Shown here piece after piece: positions 9,124-18,186 of a DNA stretch of 64,000 bases. Source of the DNA: Trichomonas vaginalis G3 (taxonomy: Eukaryota; Parabasalia; Trichomonadida; Trichomonadidae); the NCBI RefSeq assembly GCF_026262505.1, contig NC_067208.1, forward strand, positions 11,665,962 through 11,729,961. The letters are read 5' to 3'. The translations under genes and the position numbers were made by a program. Position 1 is the stretch's first letter. Each line of letters begins with the position of its first letter. Below the pieces are notes generated by a model, which had not been told where the DNA came from, ran no database searches, and worked only from the letters and a program-made list of their open reading frames with translations.

Positions 9124-9447
9124 ACGAAAACTATTGAGATAACAAACTACAACGGTCATGAGTTCAAGAATTTGTTCTTCGTTCCTCGTGAAAATACATT
9201 CTATCAGATACGAGGGAGAAAGGGTAAAGTTAGTTTGAGCGTTTATGAAGGAATGAAGAATGGAAAGTTTATACAAGCATACGATACAAACGGTAAACGT
9301 GTTTCATTAGCTTTGTCAAAACTTACTAACATTTATTTTGACAGTGATTTTGACTCTGACGATTGGAGCGACAGCAGCGATACTGAAGAATATGAACTAT
9401 TGTGTGAAGCACAGCAATGGGAAGAGTTGCAATACTTTTGTAAGTGA
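9121..9447 (+). CDS. Hypothetical protein with acidic C-terminus (108 aa)
   Basis: Residues 1-75 read as a small beta-rich domain (FKNLFFVPRENTFYQIRGRKGKVSLSVY, shown here only as a landmark and split over several strands). The tail is strongly acidic (FDSDFDSDDWSDSSDTEE). No family recognised. Its start context is one of the three identical TTTTATTTTTATATAAATG copies. It sits at the right border of segment A. Confidence 0.45.
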   Translation: MTKTIEITNYNGHEFKNLFFVPRENTFYQIRGRKGKVSLSVYEGMKNGKFIQAYDTNGKRVSLALSKLTNIYFDSDFDSDDWSDSSDTEEYELLCEAQQWEELQYFCK

Positions 9448-9619
9448 GAACATTAGTGGGAATGTTAGTGAGAACGTTTATTTTTACATTAGTGAAGTCG
9501 TTTGTGAAAACATTAGTGAGGTGAAGTGGTTGGTGGCTGTGTAAATATTTAAGGTTAAGTTAGTGTTGTCGTTTGTGTTGTAAAATATACGTTAACGGTT
9601 TCGTAAAGTGTCAAAACAG

Positions 9620-9781
9620 CTAAGTGATGTATGGAGGCGCGCAGTGCCTCTGTACACGACTTAGGTATACTAACTCTTTATTCTTAAATATCCAATTTGC
9701 TCCCTTCTTCAATGTTTCCCAAACTTTACTCGCTCCTCTTTTTACTCTATCCCACAGTTTCTTAAATATACCTGCAGCCAT
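9620..9781 (-). CDS. Short amphipathic peptide, pVI-like N-terminus (53 aa)
   Basis: Begins MAAGIFKKLWDRVKRGASK and continues VWETLKKGANWIF, a strongly amphipathic helix of alternating Lys and bulky residues. The first ten residues are nearly those of the 78-residue protein at 26233-26469 (MAAGFFKKLWDGIKKAAG). The N-terminus of adenovirus protein VI, a membrane-lytic capsid protein, has a similar LWxGIK amphipathic helix, so a membrane-active virion peptide is a reasonable but unproven idea. A related, broken copy lies on the + strand near 25997 in segment C. Confidence 0.4.
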   Translation of the reverse strand: MAAGIFKKLWDRVKRGASKVWETLKKGANWIFKNKELVYLSRVQRHCAPPYIT

Positions 9782-9850
9782 AGTTGATTATTTCATTAAA
9801 ATTAAAAATTCATTTTCATCTTTTAATTTTGATTTTTTATTTATTAATAA

Positions 9851-11490
9851 ATGACGACTAACTATTTGGTGCCAAACACTAAACCGATTAATGGAAATGT
9901 ATTTCATTCATTCGAAAAGATAAATGAAATATTCGCAAAGAATGATGGTAGAAGATATTATAGAGAACTTGAAAGTTCATGCTATGACTCTGATGCTCCA
10001 TATTTTGATGATAAACAAACTCATTTAAGAATTACAAATCCGGCTCATGATGTGAACCAATTAGGTGACACATATATTAAACGCAAAGTTAAAGCAACTC
10101 TAGTTTCAAATAAAGCTTTCACATGTGATGCCGCTTTTAAATGCATGCGTTTATTCGTTGGTTACAAATCATCAAATCAAAGCTTTAAACAATTAGAAGT
10201 AGAAACCGAAAGGGGTGATGCCGGTTATCTTCAGATGGATTGCGCCCGTGAATCGTTCGCATTTGCAACATATAAACCAAAATCAGAAAGGAAAGTTAAA
10301 AAGTTTGTTCATTCGTTATATAATAATGTTCAAAAATATGATAACTCAGTATGTGGTAAATATATTGACCCTTCAGAAGTTTTCAAGAGAGCAAATGAAG
10401 AAGTTGATGTCACTTTTGATATGATTATTCCGGTAAATGATTTGTTAGCATTTCAGGCGTTCGATGATTATCCTAAATCATTTGGTGAAATCATTCTTAA
10501 ATATTATGTTTTCAGGGATACTTTAGTATTTTGTCAGGTTGACCCGTTAAGAGTTGCTGATTTACAAAATTACGTTTATGAAAAGATAACTGATGAAAAT
10601 TATGAAAAGATTATGAATCATGTTTATAAATATGATCGCAAATTCCAACAAATCGGACTTCCTGCCAAATTAATTACAAGCTTAGCCGCTACATCTGCTG
10701 ACGCAACAGTTGATGACGTTATTATTTCATGCACAAAGATGGAAGTTTTAGAGGATAAATGCATTACACCAGGATACGGTTTAATTGAAGAATCAGTTAA
10801 AGCAATACCACGTTTATTCAGTAAGGAAGATCCATTCATGATTCCAGCTCAACATATTGACGTTCGTTCACTAAATGGAGTTGCATCACTCCTGAAGGCA
10901 TTAGCTCAGATTTCTCATACGCTCTTCATAATGTTACAGATGTTGTGTTAGCATTTCCGAAGAATGCAATGCAAAGAACAGTTTTAGAAAATCCAATGCT
11001 TCGAGGTCTTCAGGTCACTATAGATTCCAGAAACTTCCCCGATCAAGCGATGACCACAGTGGGTGACATATTCTTTACACGTATGCTTCAAGCTTCTGAT
11101 TTAGATGGAGTGAATGAATGCACGGAAGAATACGAGGACTCATTAACTAGACCACTGAATGCAGATGATGGCACGCCATTAGCTAGAACATGGAAAGACC
11201 AAACTTCATTCTTATGCACTATTCCAGTTCAACGTGATGGAGCGGGTATATTCTTTGATGGATTAGAAACTTTCAACTCACAAGTTACAGTACAAGTGAA
11301 AGCTTATCCAATCATTCAGGGTGAAAATGACACTTACTGTTCAAAGGTGACAAATCCTCCTCAGGTTTGGTTTACTAGGACTACATATTGGACATGGACA
11401 CCGGATGAAGGTTTGAAATATCATCCAACAGGTACACCACCACAGTATAGAAGTTCATATGATGAAATATTGATGAATAGAAATGTTTAA
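9851..11490 (+). pseudogene. Major capsid protein (double jelly-roll type) remnant, segment B
   Basis: The start MTTNYLVPNTKPINGN and later stretches such as LRITNPAHDVNQLGD and GLQVTIDSRNFPDQAM sit upstream of the packaging ATPase, the usual place of the Polinton major capsid gene. Size (about 550 codons) and strand-rich composition fit a double jelly-roll capsid protein. I infer the family from position and size rather than from a motif. The start context is ATAAATG. Broken, with about one break. A second remnant lies inverted at 24284-25927. Confidence 0.6.
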
Positions 11491-11514
11491 AATTATAAAT
11501 TTATTTTTGATTAA

Positions 11515-12342
11515 ATGGATTTAAATTCATCCACCCCTTATGAAGAATTAGCAGGAGTATATAATACATACGTAGATGATATGATTAATGAAGCATTGAG
11601 TGATAATAGAAATGCTCTATCTAAGGAAAAATTAATGAAAATTCCATATTCTGAATGTTACTTAAATTCAATCACTGCAGCAATTGGTAAACAAAATAAA
11701 GGTAAAACATTAACGATATTAAAACAAATTATCATTATTGCTAACACTTCCCCCTATTCACATGTGTTAATTTATATCAACCGTTCAGGTTCACCTTCAG
11801 ATGATACATTTGAATCTTTAAAGCATTTAATCAAAATTCCAATTATTTATTTATCACAAGAAGAAGCAGAAGATTATTTAAAAAACTTTTTAATGTATAA
11901 AGAATTATATAATACAATCAAGAAGCAAGGATTAGAGGATAAAATTATTGATAAACAACGGGATGAATTATTTGAAACACTTTCTATTTCAAATTTTGAT
12001 AGAGAATTTTTGCATTCACTCATTTTTCTAGATGATGCAGTGAAATCAAAACTAATAACAAATGAGAAATCATATTTTAATCAGTTATTAACTCAATGTC
12101 GACACATTCAGTGTTCATTCTTCATGGCTGTTCAATATTTCAAAGCATTAAGCACAAACATTAAATCAAATCTATCAACACTTTTCATTTTCAGTGGGTT
12201 TAGTCGTCAACAGTTGAACGTTATGCTTTATCAAGTGAATTTACCAATGAGCATTAATGAACTTTACACACAATATCAGCAATTAGGTGAACATGGAAAA
12301 ATAATAGTTGATTTAAATAAAGGAGGTGTTAAATTTGATTAA
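11515..12342 (+). CDS. Packaging ATPase, A32/FtsK-HerA type, segment B
   Basis: 275 residues, frame looks whole. The P-loop is GKQNKGKT at residues 58-65. The Walker B is FLDD at 171-174. Conserved downstream stretches are QCRHIQCSFFMAVQYF and LFIFSGFSRQQL. The family packages viral DNA into capsids in NCLDVs, virophages and Polintons. It starts 25 bases after the capsid remnant with context TTAAATG. A copy at 23432-24259 differs at about one residue. Confidence 0.85.
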   Translation: MDLNSSTPYEELAGVYNTYVDDMINEALSDNRNALSKEKLMKIPYSECYLNSITAAIGKQNKGKTLTILKQIIIIANTSPYSHVLIYINRSGSPSDDTFESLKHLIKIPIIYLSQEEAEDYLKNFLMYKELYNTIKKQGLEDKIIDKQRDELFETLSISNFDREFLHSLIFLDDAVKSKLITNEKSYFNQLLTQCRHIQCSFFMAVQYFKALSTNIKSNLSTLFIFSGFSRQQLNVMLYQVNLPMSINELYTQYQQLGEHGKIIVDLNKGGVKFD

Positions 12343-12382
12343 CTTTTTATAATTAATTATTATTTTTTATTTATAATTAAAC

Positions 12383-12868
12383 ATGACTGAAATGGCAAAT
12401 CTTCTACAGGTTCCATTAAAACAAGGAACAAACAAAAAGGGTGCATATAATAGAACTATGAAAGTTCCCGATGGAATGAAAGAATTAGTTCATATTGTTG
12501 CTGGTCTTCAAAAAGATGTTAAACAAATGAGAAACGTTTTAACATTACCAGAAGCTCAAGCATATGCCAAACGTCAAGGTCCAAATTGGGAAGCACACGA
12601 AGCAGACATTACGGGTCCAAATGGAAAACCTGATGGTATAAATGAAGTTTTCGTTACTGATGGTCAAGGTAATATTAAAGTCATAAATGGTTACAAGTTA
12701 AGTATAACTGATTATCCTAAACGTAAAGCATATAATGAACGTTATCCTATGCAATTTGATGAAAATGGAAAAGCTGTTAAACAATACATTGGAGAAGGTG
12801 AAAATGGTCCAATTAATTCATACCATTTGATTTCTTCTGTTTTGATGAGAAATTTAAACCTAAATTAA
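12383..12868 (+). pseudogene. Minor capsid/penton-type protein, shorter broken copy, segment B
   Basis: The first ~146 residues ([20 protein letters not shown]) match the 299-residue protein at 22492-23391 in segment C with about three differences. After that the sequence is unrelated and belongs to the neighbouring PolB remnant. The shared part contains [18 protein letters not shown]. Position after the ATPase suggests the Polinton minor capsid slot, but no motif proves it. This copy is broken. Confidence 0.5.
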
Positions 12869-13233
12869 AGAATAAAGCTGAAGAAAAAGCACATGAGAAA
12901 AAATTATTGGGTTTAGCAATTGAGAAACAAGGTGATAACATGGTTGCTTTATGCCCTAAGTGTTATACATCATTCAACGGTTCAATTGATGGATGTGATT
13001 TTAAAAAGATTGCACAAAAAATGAAAGGTGTTAGTTTACGACAAAATAAGCAATTAACACCCAAAAATTATTTGGATATAATAAATGATAAAGTTATTTT
13101 CGATGGTCAGAATATTAATTTACAACTTAAAAACGGGTCAATGACTCGCTTAACAATCGGTAAGACTGCATTAACAGGAGCACACACTAAGGCTGTATGT
13201 TGTGAAAATGGATGTTGTATGCCATTTATTTAA
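12826..13233 (+). pseudogene. Protein-primed PolB, C-terminal remnant
   Basis: The reading frame carries ALCPKCYTSFNG, then KKIAQKMKGVSLRQNK and finally ALTGAHTKAVCCENGCC. This order ('PKxY', 'KxKGV', then a short basic-acidic end) is how I recall the last part of Polinton family-B polymerases, where the thumb region closes the protein. The rest of the polymerase is absent here, so only a fossil 3' end is present. An alternative is a zinc-ribbon protein, given four clustered cysteines, but the KMKGVS signature favours PolB. Confidence 0.55.
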
Positions 13234-13305
13234 TACAATTTAAAATTTTATTTTTAATGAAATGCCACAGAAGAGACAAAGAGGCGGGCACCCTTAAAAC
13301 ACTTA

Positions 13306-13324
13306 TTTTATTTTTATATAAATG
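13306..13324 (+). promoter_or_regulatory. Element-type start context TTTTATTTTTATATAAATG (integrase)
   Basis: Identical over 19 bases to the sequence at 9105-9123 and to the complement of 15361-15379. It ends in the integrase start codon. Confidence 0.55.
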
Positions 13325-14881
13325 AATAGCGCAGATTTAAAAATTTTAATTTATGATTTAGTACTTAATCAAAATTTTCTTACTTATTATGAATTAAAAT
13401 CATATCTCCAAAAATATAATAAAAATATAACGGGTGATGATATGAATTATTATTATCCGTATTATAAAAATGAAATTTTGAAATATCATGATAGAATAAT
13501 TTCTAAAATTAAAGACAAAATTAAAAATAATGAATATTCAAAGGGAAAAACTAAATCACAACTTAAACAGTTGAAAGATTTCAAAAATAAAGTATTAACA
13601 GAAGAAGATATTGATGAATTATATAAATTATATAATCCTGAGCCGCAAAAGCCGAAAACAACACCAAAAGAGAAAGTAGCAAATGTTCAACAGCTAAAGG
13701 TGCAAAACGCCCAGGTCCTTCAGACCATAAATGAAGCACAAGCTTTAATTTATGATTCATTAGTTAAACCATATTCAGCTCGACTTTTAAATGAAGATCA
13801 ACTTTTGGAATTCATCCTTCAACATAAACTCGAAGCGGGAAAGTATATCAAACCTTTATATACAGCATATTTAAAACAAATGAATAGAATACATCCAGAA
13901 TTAATGAAAGGAAAATCAACAACTAAAACTTCATCATCCAAAATCAAAGCAGATAAAATTAAACCACTTGCAACACCAAAACCTCCAACGGTAGTACCTC
14001 CTCCTTCAGTTAATCCTTCATCATTCACTTTATTATATCCATTTCAAACATTAAAGAAGCAAAAAGATTTTAAAAAGGATTTCAAGATATTAAATAAACC
14101 AATTGACCCGAAAATTCAACCGTTAAAGGAAAAATTTAGTCGCCCCTCATTTGCACCATATCCATATTCATACGAAATCGATCATTTAGAATATTCAAAA
14201 GGAAACGTTACTTATTTATTTGCCATTAACATTAACACTAGATATTTATATTGCATTCCGGTGAAAGGGAAAACAGAACAGGAAACAAGAAGAGCTATTC
14301 AATACTTACTAGATCATGAAAGAGTAGATAATATCAGGGGTGATGGTGATAAAGGATTTCGGGTGGCTATGGCTCATTATTTCCCACAAATTAATTTTTA
14401 CTTCTCATCTTCTCCATATACGTTTCATAATAAAATAGTTGATGCGGTAATGAGAACTCTTAGAGATGCGTTAGGGGTTAACGGTCAGATATACTGGGAT
14501 GGAAATCATGACTCCATCATACAGCAGTTAGTATATTATTACAATAATACATGGCATAGAACTATAAACATGAAACCAGTGGAAATGAAAAATGATATTT
14601 CAAAAGAATGGGAATATATTAGGAAACAAATGGAAAGGTTGAATGATGTTAAACGTGAACAAATTAATTCGGGGCTCATGAATTTTAAACAAGGGGATAA
14701 AGTTTTGATTCATCTCGATTATGGAAAAACTGATAAATCAATGACAAAAAGAAGACGAAGATTTGACACAATAGCTGAATTTGTTAGATATATTAACGGC
14801 AATGCATTAGTTGAAGTTGACAATAAATTAATAGAAATTCCGATTTATTTTATTACTCCATTATATTTAAATAATATTTAA
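13322..14881 (+). CDS. Polinton integrase (rve family), segment B
   Basis: 519 residues, frame looks whole. An N-terminal helical Lys-rich region (1-110) is followed by a linker with a QQLKVQNAQVLQTI segment near 122-135 that also occurs in the fibre gene of segment C. The rve-type catalytic core is about 270-430, with SYEIDHLEYSKGN, FAININTRYLYCIPVKG and IRGDGDKGF. The C-terminal domain (about 455-519), with NFKQGDKVLIHLDYGK and KRRRRFDTIAEFV, resembles the chromodomain/SH3-like tail that guides target choice. It inserts the linear element DNA. Confidence 0.85.
   Translation: MNSADLKILIYDLVLNQNFLTYYELKSYLQKYNKNITGDDMNYYYPYYKNEILKYHDRIISKIKDKIKNNEYSKGKTKSQLKQLKDFKNKVLTEEDIDELYKLYNPEPQKPKTTPKEKVANVQQLKVQNAQVLQTINEAQALIYDSLVKPYSARLLNEDQLLEFILQHKLEAGKYIKPLYTAYLKQMNRIHPELMKGKSTTKTSSSKIKADKIKPLATPKPPTVVPPPSVNPSSFTLLYPFQTLKKQKDFKKDFKILNKPIDPKIQPLKEKFSRPSFAPYPYSYEIDHLEYSKGNVTYLFAININTRYLYCIPVKGKTEQETRRAIQYLLDHERVDNIRGDGDKGFRVAMAHYFPQINFYFSSSPYTFHNKIVDAVMRTLRDALGVNGQIYWDGNHDSIIQQLVYYYNNTWHRTINMKPVEMKNDISKEWEYIRKQMERLNDVKREQINSGLMNFKQGDKVLIHLDYGKTDKSMTKRRRRFDTIAEFVRYINGNALVEVDNKLIEIPIYFITPLYLNNI
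13696..13725 (+). repeat. Segment shared with fibre gene (matches 20482-20510 inverted)
   Basis: The 18 bases CGCCCAGGTCCTTCAGAC at 13708-13725 are identical to the complement of 20482-20499. Similarity extends upstream for about 25 more bases. In both genes it is read in the same frame as QLKxQxAQVLQTI. The segment C copy contains the palindrome GGCGCAAAGCGCC, as expected for a small palindromic insert. Confidence 0.6.
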
Positions 14882-14901
14882 TTTTTTTTATTTCGTAAGA
14901 A

Positions 14902-15174
14902 ATGAGTGACAACGAAGCATCCAAGAGTCCAGACGATGAATATAAAAAGAAACTAAACAGAATTAAATCAAAAATATGCTATTACAAAAAGAAGCCGCAA
15001 TGCGGTGGGGCTGAAAACGATAAAGAGAGGAAAGAAATAATCGAAAAATTAGAAACTTACCGTTCAATCCTTAAACTGGGTGAAGCAAAAATAAAAGAAT
15101 TTAATAGAATAAATAAATTGATTGGAAGAGATGAATTTAATAAAGATGAATTTTTAAACTCTATCCAAATTTAA
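14902..15174 (+). CDS. Small charged coiled-coil-like protein (90 aa)
   Basis: Highly charged, with heptad-like spacing in KERKEIIEKLETYRSILKL. The palindrome CCGCAATGCGG at 14995 lies inside the frame and is read as KKPQCGGAEN. No family recognised. It lies 20 bases after the integrase and is convergent with the small gene at 15178. Confidence 0.4.
   Translation: MSDNEASKSPDDEYKKKLNRIKSKICYYKKKPQCGGAENDKERKEIIEKLETYRSILKLGEAKIKEFNRINKLIGRDEFNKDEFLNSIQI
14995..15005. repeat. GC palindrome CCGCAATGCGG
   Basis: Third CCGCWAWGCGG palindrome, followed by TGGGGCTGAAAAC, and located inside a coding frame. Confidence 0.6.
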
Positions 15175-15177
15175 TTT

Positions 15178-15363
15178 TTATTCCTCTTCGACAACATCTC
15201 TTCGAGACGCCGAACCCTTCTGGGTTCTTCTTTCCATCATTACTGCATAACCGCATCTTCTCGGTTTTCGTGGTTTGTTGTTTTTAATTTGTTCTTGCAT
15301 CATTTTTATCATTTCCTCCCTTGTTATGATTCGTGGTAAATTTTGAGCTTGTGGGGTATCCAT
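15178..15363 (-). CDS. Small basic protein (61 aa)
   Basis: Pro/Arg/Lys-rich, containing REEMIKMMQEQIKNNKPRKP and ending in VVEEE. No family recognised. Its start lies in one of the three identical TTTTATTTTTATATAAATG contexts, which is the best evidence that it is expressed. It sits immediately inside the border between segments B and C. Confidence 0.45.
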   Translation of the reverse strand: MDTPQAQNLPRIITREEMIKMMQEQIKNNKPRKPRRCGYAVMMERRTQKGSASRRDVVEEE

Positions 15364-15379
15364 TTATATAAAAATAAAA
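15361..15379 (-). promoter_or_regulatory. Element-type start context TTTTATTTTTATATAAATG (small basic protein)
   Basis: The complement of these bases is the same 19-mer found before the genes at 9121 and 13322. Unlike the host Inr it contains no TCA. Confidence 0.55.
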
Positions 15380-15394
15380 TTTTGTTATCAGTTA

Positions 15395-15535
15395 TTTTAT
15401 CGTTAATGGTTTTTAGGTTATTCAATAATTAATTATTTTTGAAGAACTGAAAGTGTCACTACGTCACCATGTCACCAGGTTATTTAACTTCTCTTAAAAA
15501 TGATGACAACATGACATTTTGACAACACAGCGGGA
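15395..15535. repeat. Terminal-type repeat, left copy 1
   Basis: The core 15431-15535 is identical over 105 bases to 15558-15662 (period 127). Its outer part (TTTTATCGTTAATGG...) matches the complement of the outer end of the repeat at 18187-18333. Confidence 0.8.
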
Positions 15536-15557
15536 CGAAAGGAGGAAGGCATTTATG

Positions 15558-15662
15558 AATTATTTTTGAAGAACTGAAAGTGTCACTACGTCACCATGTC
15601 ACCAGGTTATTTAACTTCTCTTAAAAATGATGACAACATGACATTTTGACAACACAGCGGGA
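15558..15662. repeat. Terminal-type repeat, left copy 2
   Basis: Exact tandem copy of 15431-15535. It ends in ACAACACAGCGGGA, just before the helicase gene end. Confidence 0.8.
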
Positions 15663-15691
15663 TTAATGCAAAAATAAATTCCAATCATACT

Positions 15692-16843
15692 TTATAAATC
15701 TTCATTTACAGGTATTTCATCGTCAGTAAATGAATCATCGTTTGGTTCAATCTGTTTATATAATCCTTTCATTTCTTCTTTCAAAACATAACACCATGTT
15801 TGTTTACTATCTATTCTTCTCTGTTTCCTTTCACATTTATCCTTAATGCTCATTTGAAAATTCTTGTCTTTCATGTCTGATGGTTTGCAGAATAGAGCAT
15901 TTTTACACGTCATACCTGCACACAATTCATCATAATGTGTATTTATCCATTCATCTAAAGGATTTGTTGATAATTCAATTAAATCTTGTTTGGCTTCAGT
16001 CATCGGTATGATTCGTACATTAAATGATGAAAGGTCATATTGCATAAAATACGTCAGTAAATTATCATAAAATTCCTTAGTGCATGAATTCATTAAATTC
16101 TTGAAGTAATCAAATTGACCCTTAAATTTACCATTAACTCTTAAAACAACGTATCTTCTGTCACCAACTTCAATTTTGACAGGGTAGACGTTATTAGTTA
16201 CCAAAATGAAATTGGCAACATTCTGAGCAGTTCTTCTGGGTTGATTCTTTTCATTAATTCTAATCTCATTATCCGTAATAATTGATTTCAAAGCGTTGAA
16301 GTTTGCGAGTCTGTCTTCACCAACATTCTTGAGTTCATTAAGTACAAGAAACATTTTATTCTCAACTACTGAATTGAAATTACCCGTTAGCTCACTTATT
16401 TCGGTAATGTTTTTACATGAATAACCAGCGAGAAGTTCAGAAATAATGTCTGTAAATCTGTTTTTACCTGTTCCCTGAAGTCCTTTCAAAATAATTGCTG
16501 TTTCATTCTTGATTCCAGGATGTTGAATCATTGATGCAATCCAGCCGAGAAGGTATTTATACACTTCATCGTTATTATCACAAATGGCTTCTTTAATGAA
16601 ATTCATAAACATCTCAATTTTTGAGTAATCTTGTTTTTCGAGAACGTTGTATTTATAACCCTGAAACGCTGAGAAAACATCCGGAGAATCAGATTTAAAG
16701 CAAACACCCTTAACGGTTAATGAGGATAATTGATTTAGTAGTACGTCCCATGCTGTTATGGTTTTACCTTCTTCTTTAAATAATTTAATCATTTTGAGTG
16801 ACTCTTTCATGTTTGATTGAAGAACGAATGATATTTGATTCAT
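15692..16843 (-). CDS. Superfamily 3 (D5/DUF5906-like) replicative helicase
   Basis: 383 residues, frame looks whole. The P-loop is GLQGTGKN at 121-128, a form used by D5-like and phage primase-helicases. Walker B-like FLVLNEL is at 165-171, sensor FILVTNN at 212-218, and the arginine region GDRRYVVL at 227-234. It overlaps the preceding PrimPol gene by the four bases ATGA. Such helicases unwind origins in virophages, NCLDVs and Polinton-like viruses. Canonical Polintons rely on PolB instead, so this is a different replication strategy. The module lies between doubled copies of the segment C repeat. Confidence 0.8.
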   Translation of the reverse strand: MNQISFVLQSNMKESLKMIKLFKEEGKTITAWDVLLNQLSSLTVKGVCFKSDSPDVFSAFQGYKYNVLEKQDYSKIEMFMNFIKEAICDNNDEVYKYLLGWIASMIQHPGIKNETAIILKGLQGTGKNRFTDIISELLAGYSCKNITEISELTGNFNSVVENKMFLVLNELKNVGEDRLANFNALKSIITDNEIRINEKNQPRRTAQNVANFILVTNNVYPVKIEVGDRRYVVLRVNGKFKGQFDYFKNLMNSCTKEFYDNLLTYFMQYDLSSFNVRIIPMTEAKQDLIELSTNPLDEWINTHYDELCAGMTCKNALFCKPSDMKDKNFQMSIKDKCERKQRRIDSKQTWCYVLKEEMKGLYKQIEPNDDSFTDDEIPVNEDL

Positions 16844-17964
16844 TTTGTCGTGGATATTATAGTCCTTTTGAATGAGGTATTTGTTTCCACAATTACTTCA
16901 GAACTGTTTTTATACTGATGATTTTCAGCCTTGCGTCTAATATCTGTTATCAAAAACGAGTCATCAAGTTTTATATCAAATGTTATTTTTGGCTTACGTA
17001 ATAAAGGTAAAACGTATTCATCATAATATTCCTTTTGATATAGTTTTAGAATCTTCACTAAAACAAATGGAGAAGTCATTAAATGTGCATATCTACTACG
17101 TGCTTTTTCAAAATTACTTTTTGCATTTTCAGTTAAGCTGCAGAAGTTATAAACGTTATCGTATGCTTCATTAATTAAATGATCCGGTAACGAATTAATT
17201 GCTTGAAACAGTGTGAATAATGTAACTTCTTTTTCTAAATTCATGTTTCCACCGTCATTATGTACTTCAAAATCACTAATACCATCAACTATGCTCTGGG
17301 CAAGTTTATCGTCAATGTTTACATCTTTGTTTTCATTCATGATACTCTTTATTTCTTCATTCTTCTGTTCAACTCTTACCTTAATATTCAAATCATTTAA
17401 TATATCATTCACTGTTCTAGTTAATGTTGAATCATAACTTCCACGAATGAATGAGTATGTATTGATTGGTTCTGTTGCATTCTTGCGAACTCTTGAATCA
17501 GCCATAACTACTAAAGAACGCTTTGAATCATCCATAGAAGTCATTATATCAATATCATAATCATTGCAGGAATAACATTTAATCATTCTGTTCGAAACTG
17601 CATAGAAGAAATTAGTGTTACAATAAATGTGAAGACCTCCTGAAGCAGTTTTAACGATAACATCTTTATCCGAAAGTTTTGATAAAATATCTTTTCTAAC
17701 TGTTTCTTTAAGTTCATCATTGTATGATTTATTGATATCAACATCTATAATCGTTAAATTTGAAATTTTATTTACTAATAAAGCCATACCAGTTTTCCTT
17801 CCTCTTCCTCCATCATGTTTGAGGTAGTTATGTAAATCAATCTTGTTTTCACCAATTCTTTCGTTGAGGGTTTTAGTTTCTGCCACAACTAATTCCTCAG
17901 CTAATGAATCAATAACTTTTTCATCAGAAACGATATAGTTGCTGTTGTTGTTTGTTGCCGTCAT
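16840..17964 (-). CDS. Archaeo-eukaryotic PrimPol-like primase-polymerase
   Basis: 374 residues. AEP-type motifs in order are IIDVD at 72-76 (metal-binding DxD), ASGGLHIY at 107-114 (the sxH motif), and YDIDIM at 136-141 (third acidic motif). The N-terminal region has HDGGRGRKTGMALL, as in primase-polymerase families that pair with SF3 helicases. The C-terminal half is helical and lacks a recognised domain. The gene starts ATAAATGACG after a T-rich tract and runs directly into the helicase with an ATGA overlap, so the two act as one replication module. Confidence 0.75.
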   Translation of the reverse strand: MTATNNNSNYIVSDEKVIDSLAEELVVAETKTLNERIGENKIDLHNYLKHDGGRGRKTGMALLVNKISNLTIIDVDINKSYNDELKETVRKDILSKLSDKDVIVKTASGGLHIYCNTNFFYAVSNRMIKCYSCNDYDIDIMTSMDDSKRSLVVMADSRVRKNATEPINTYSFIRGSYDSTLTRTVNDILNDLNIKVRVEQKNEEIKSIMNENKDVNIDDKLAQSIVDGISDFEVHNDGGNMNLEKEVTLFTLFQAINSLPDHLINEAYDNVYNFCSLTENAKSNFEKARSRYAHLMTSPFVLVKILKLYQKEYYDEYVLPLLRKPKITFDIKLDDSFLITDIRRKAENHQYKNSSEVIVETNTSFKRTIISTTK

Positions 17965-18027
17965 TTATATAGGAATAAAAAAATAAAAATAATTTTAAAA
18001 CTAACTTTATTTTTGAGCTGCATCAAA

Positions 18028-18186
18028 TTTCCAGGACTGTTGTCAAAATGTCATGTTGTCTGTAATTTTAAGAGAAGTTAATTAACCTGGTGACATGGTG
18101 ACGTAGTGACACTTTCAGTTCTTCAAAAATAATTAATTATTGAATAACCTAAAAACCATTAACGTAAACATTAACGATAAAATATA
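18028..18186. repeat. Terminal-type repeat, internal copy 3
   Basis: Contains CCAGGACTGTTGTCAAAATG, the shared AGAGAAGTTAATTAACCTGG core and ACTTTCAGTTCTTCAAAAAT. It is inverted with respect to 15431-15662 and tandem with 18187-18333 (period 159). Confidence 0.75.

Larger units (their letters stand above)
1..9619. mobile_element. Polinton/Maverick-like fossil, segment A (left end outside window)
   Basis: A compact block of viral-type genes: an integrase remnant, a 1002-residue fibre, small structural proteins, an A32/FtsK-like packaging ATPase remnant and a basic amphipathic protein. Genes abut or overlap by a few bases on both strands, unlike the spaced host genes further right. The gene order fibre, small structural proteins, CCG-motif protein, ATPase recurs in segment C, so both descend from one kind of virus-like element. 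The segment looks broken, with about four breaks over the genes visible here. No terminal repeat was seen at its left, which lies outside the window. The border with segment B is uncertain. Confidence 0.8.
9675..12824 (+). repeat. 3.15 kb inverted repeat, left copy (matches 22950-26102)
   Basis: This block, covering the short peptide gene, major capsid, ATPase and part of the minor capsid gene, matches the reverse complement of 22950-26102 almost base for base. The two ATPase proteins differ at about one residue of 275, and the minor capsid stretches at about three of 146. The match stops sharply at both ends, which suggests recent recombination or a recent second insertion. Confidence 0.85.
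9620..15394. mobile_element. Polinton fossil, segment B
   Basis: Contains, in order on the + strand, a major capsid remnant, an intact packaging ATPase, a minor capsid copy, the 3' end of a protein-primed PolB and a long integrase, with a short (-) amphipathic peptide gene at the left. PolB plus integrase plus ATPase plus capsid is the canonical Polinton set. The left 3.15 kb is a near-identical inverted copy of part of segment C, so this arrangement is recent. The segment is broken, with about three breaks. Terminal inverted repeats of its own were not found. Confidence 0.75.

Noticed and set aside
12907-13233. Stand-alone zinc-ribbon protein
   Set aside because: The cysteines are embedded in a longer open frame with KMKGVS and ALTGAHTK, which fits the end of PolB better.
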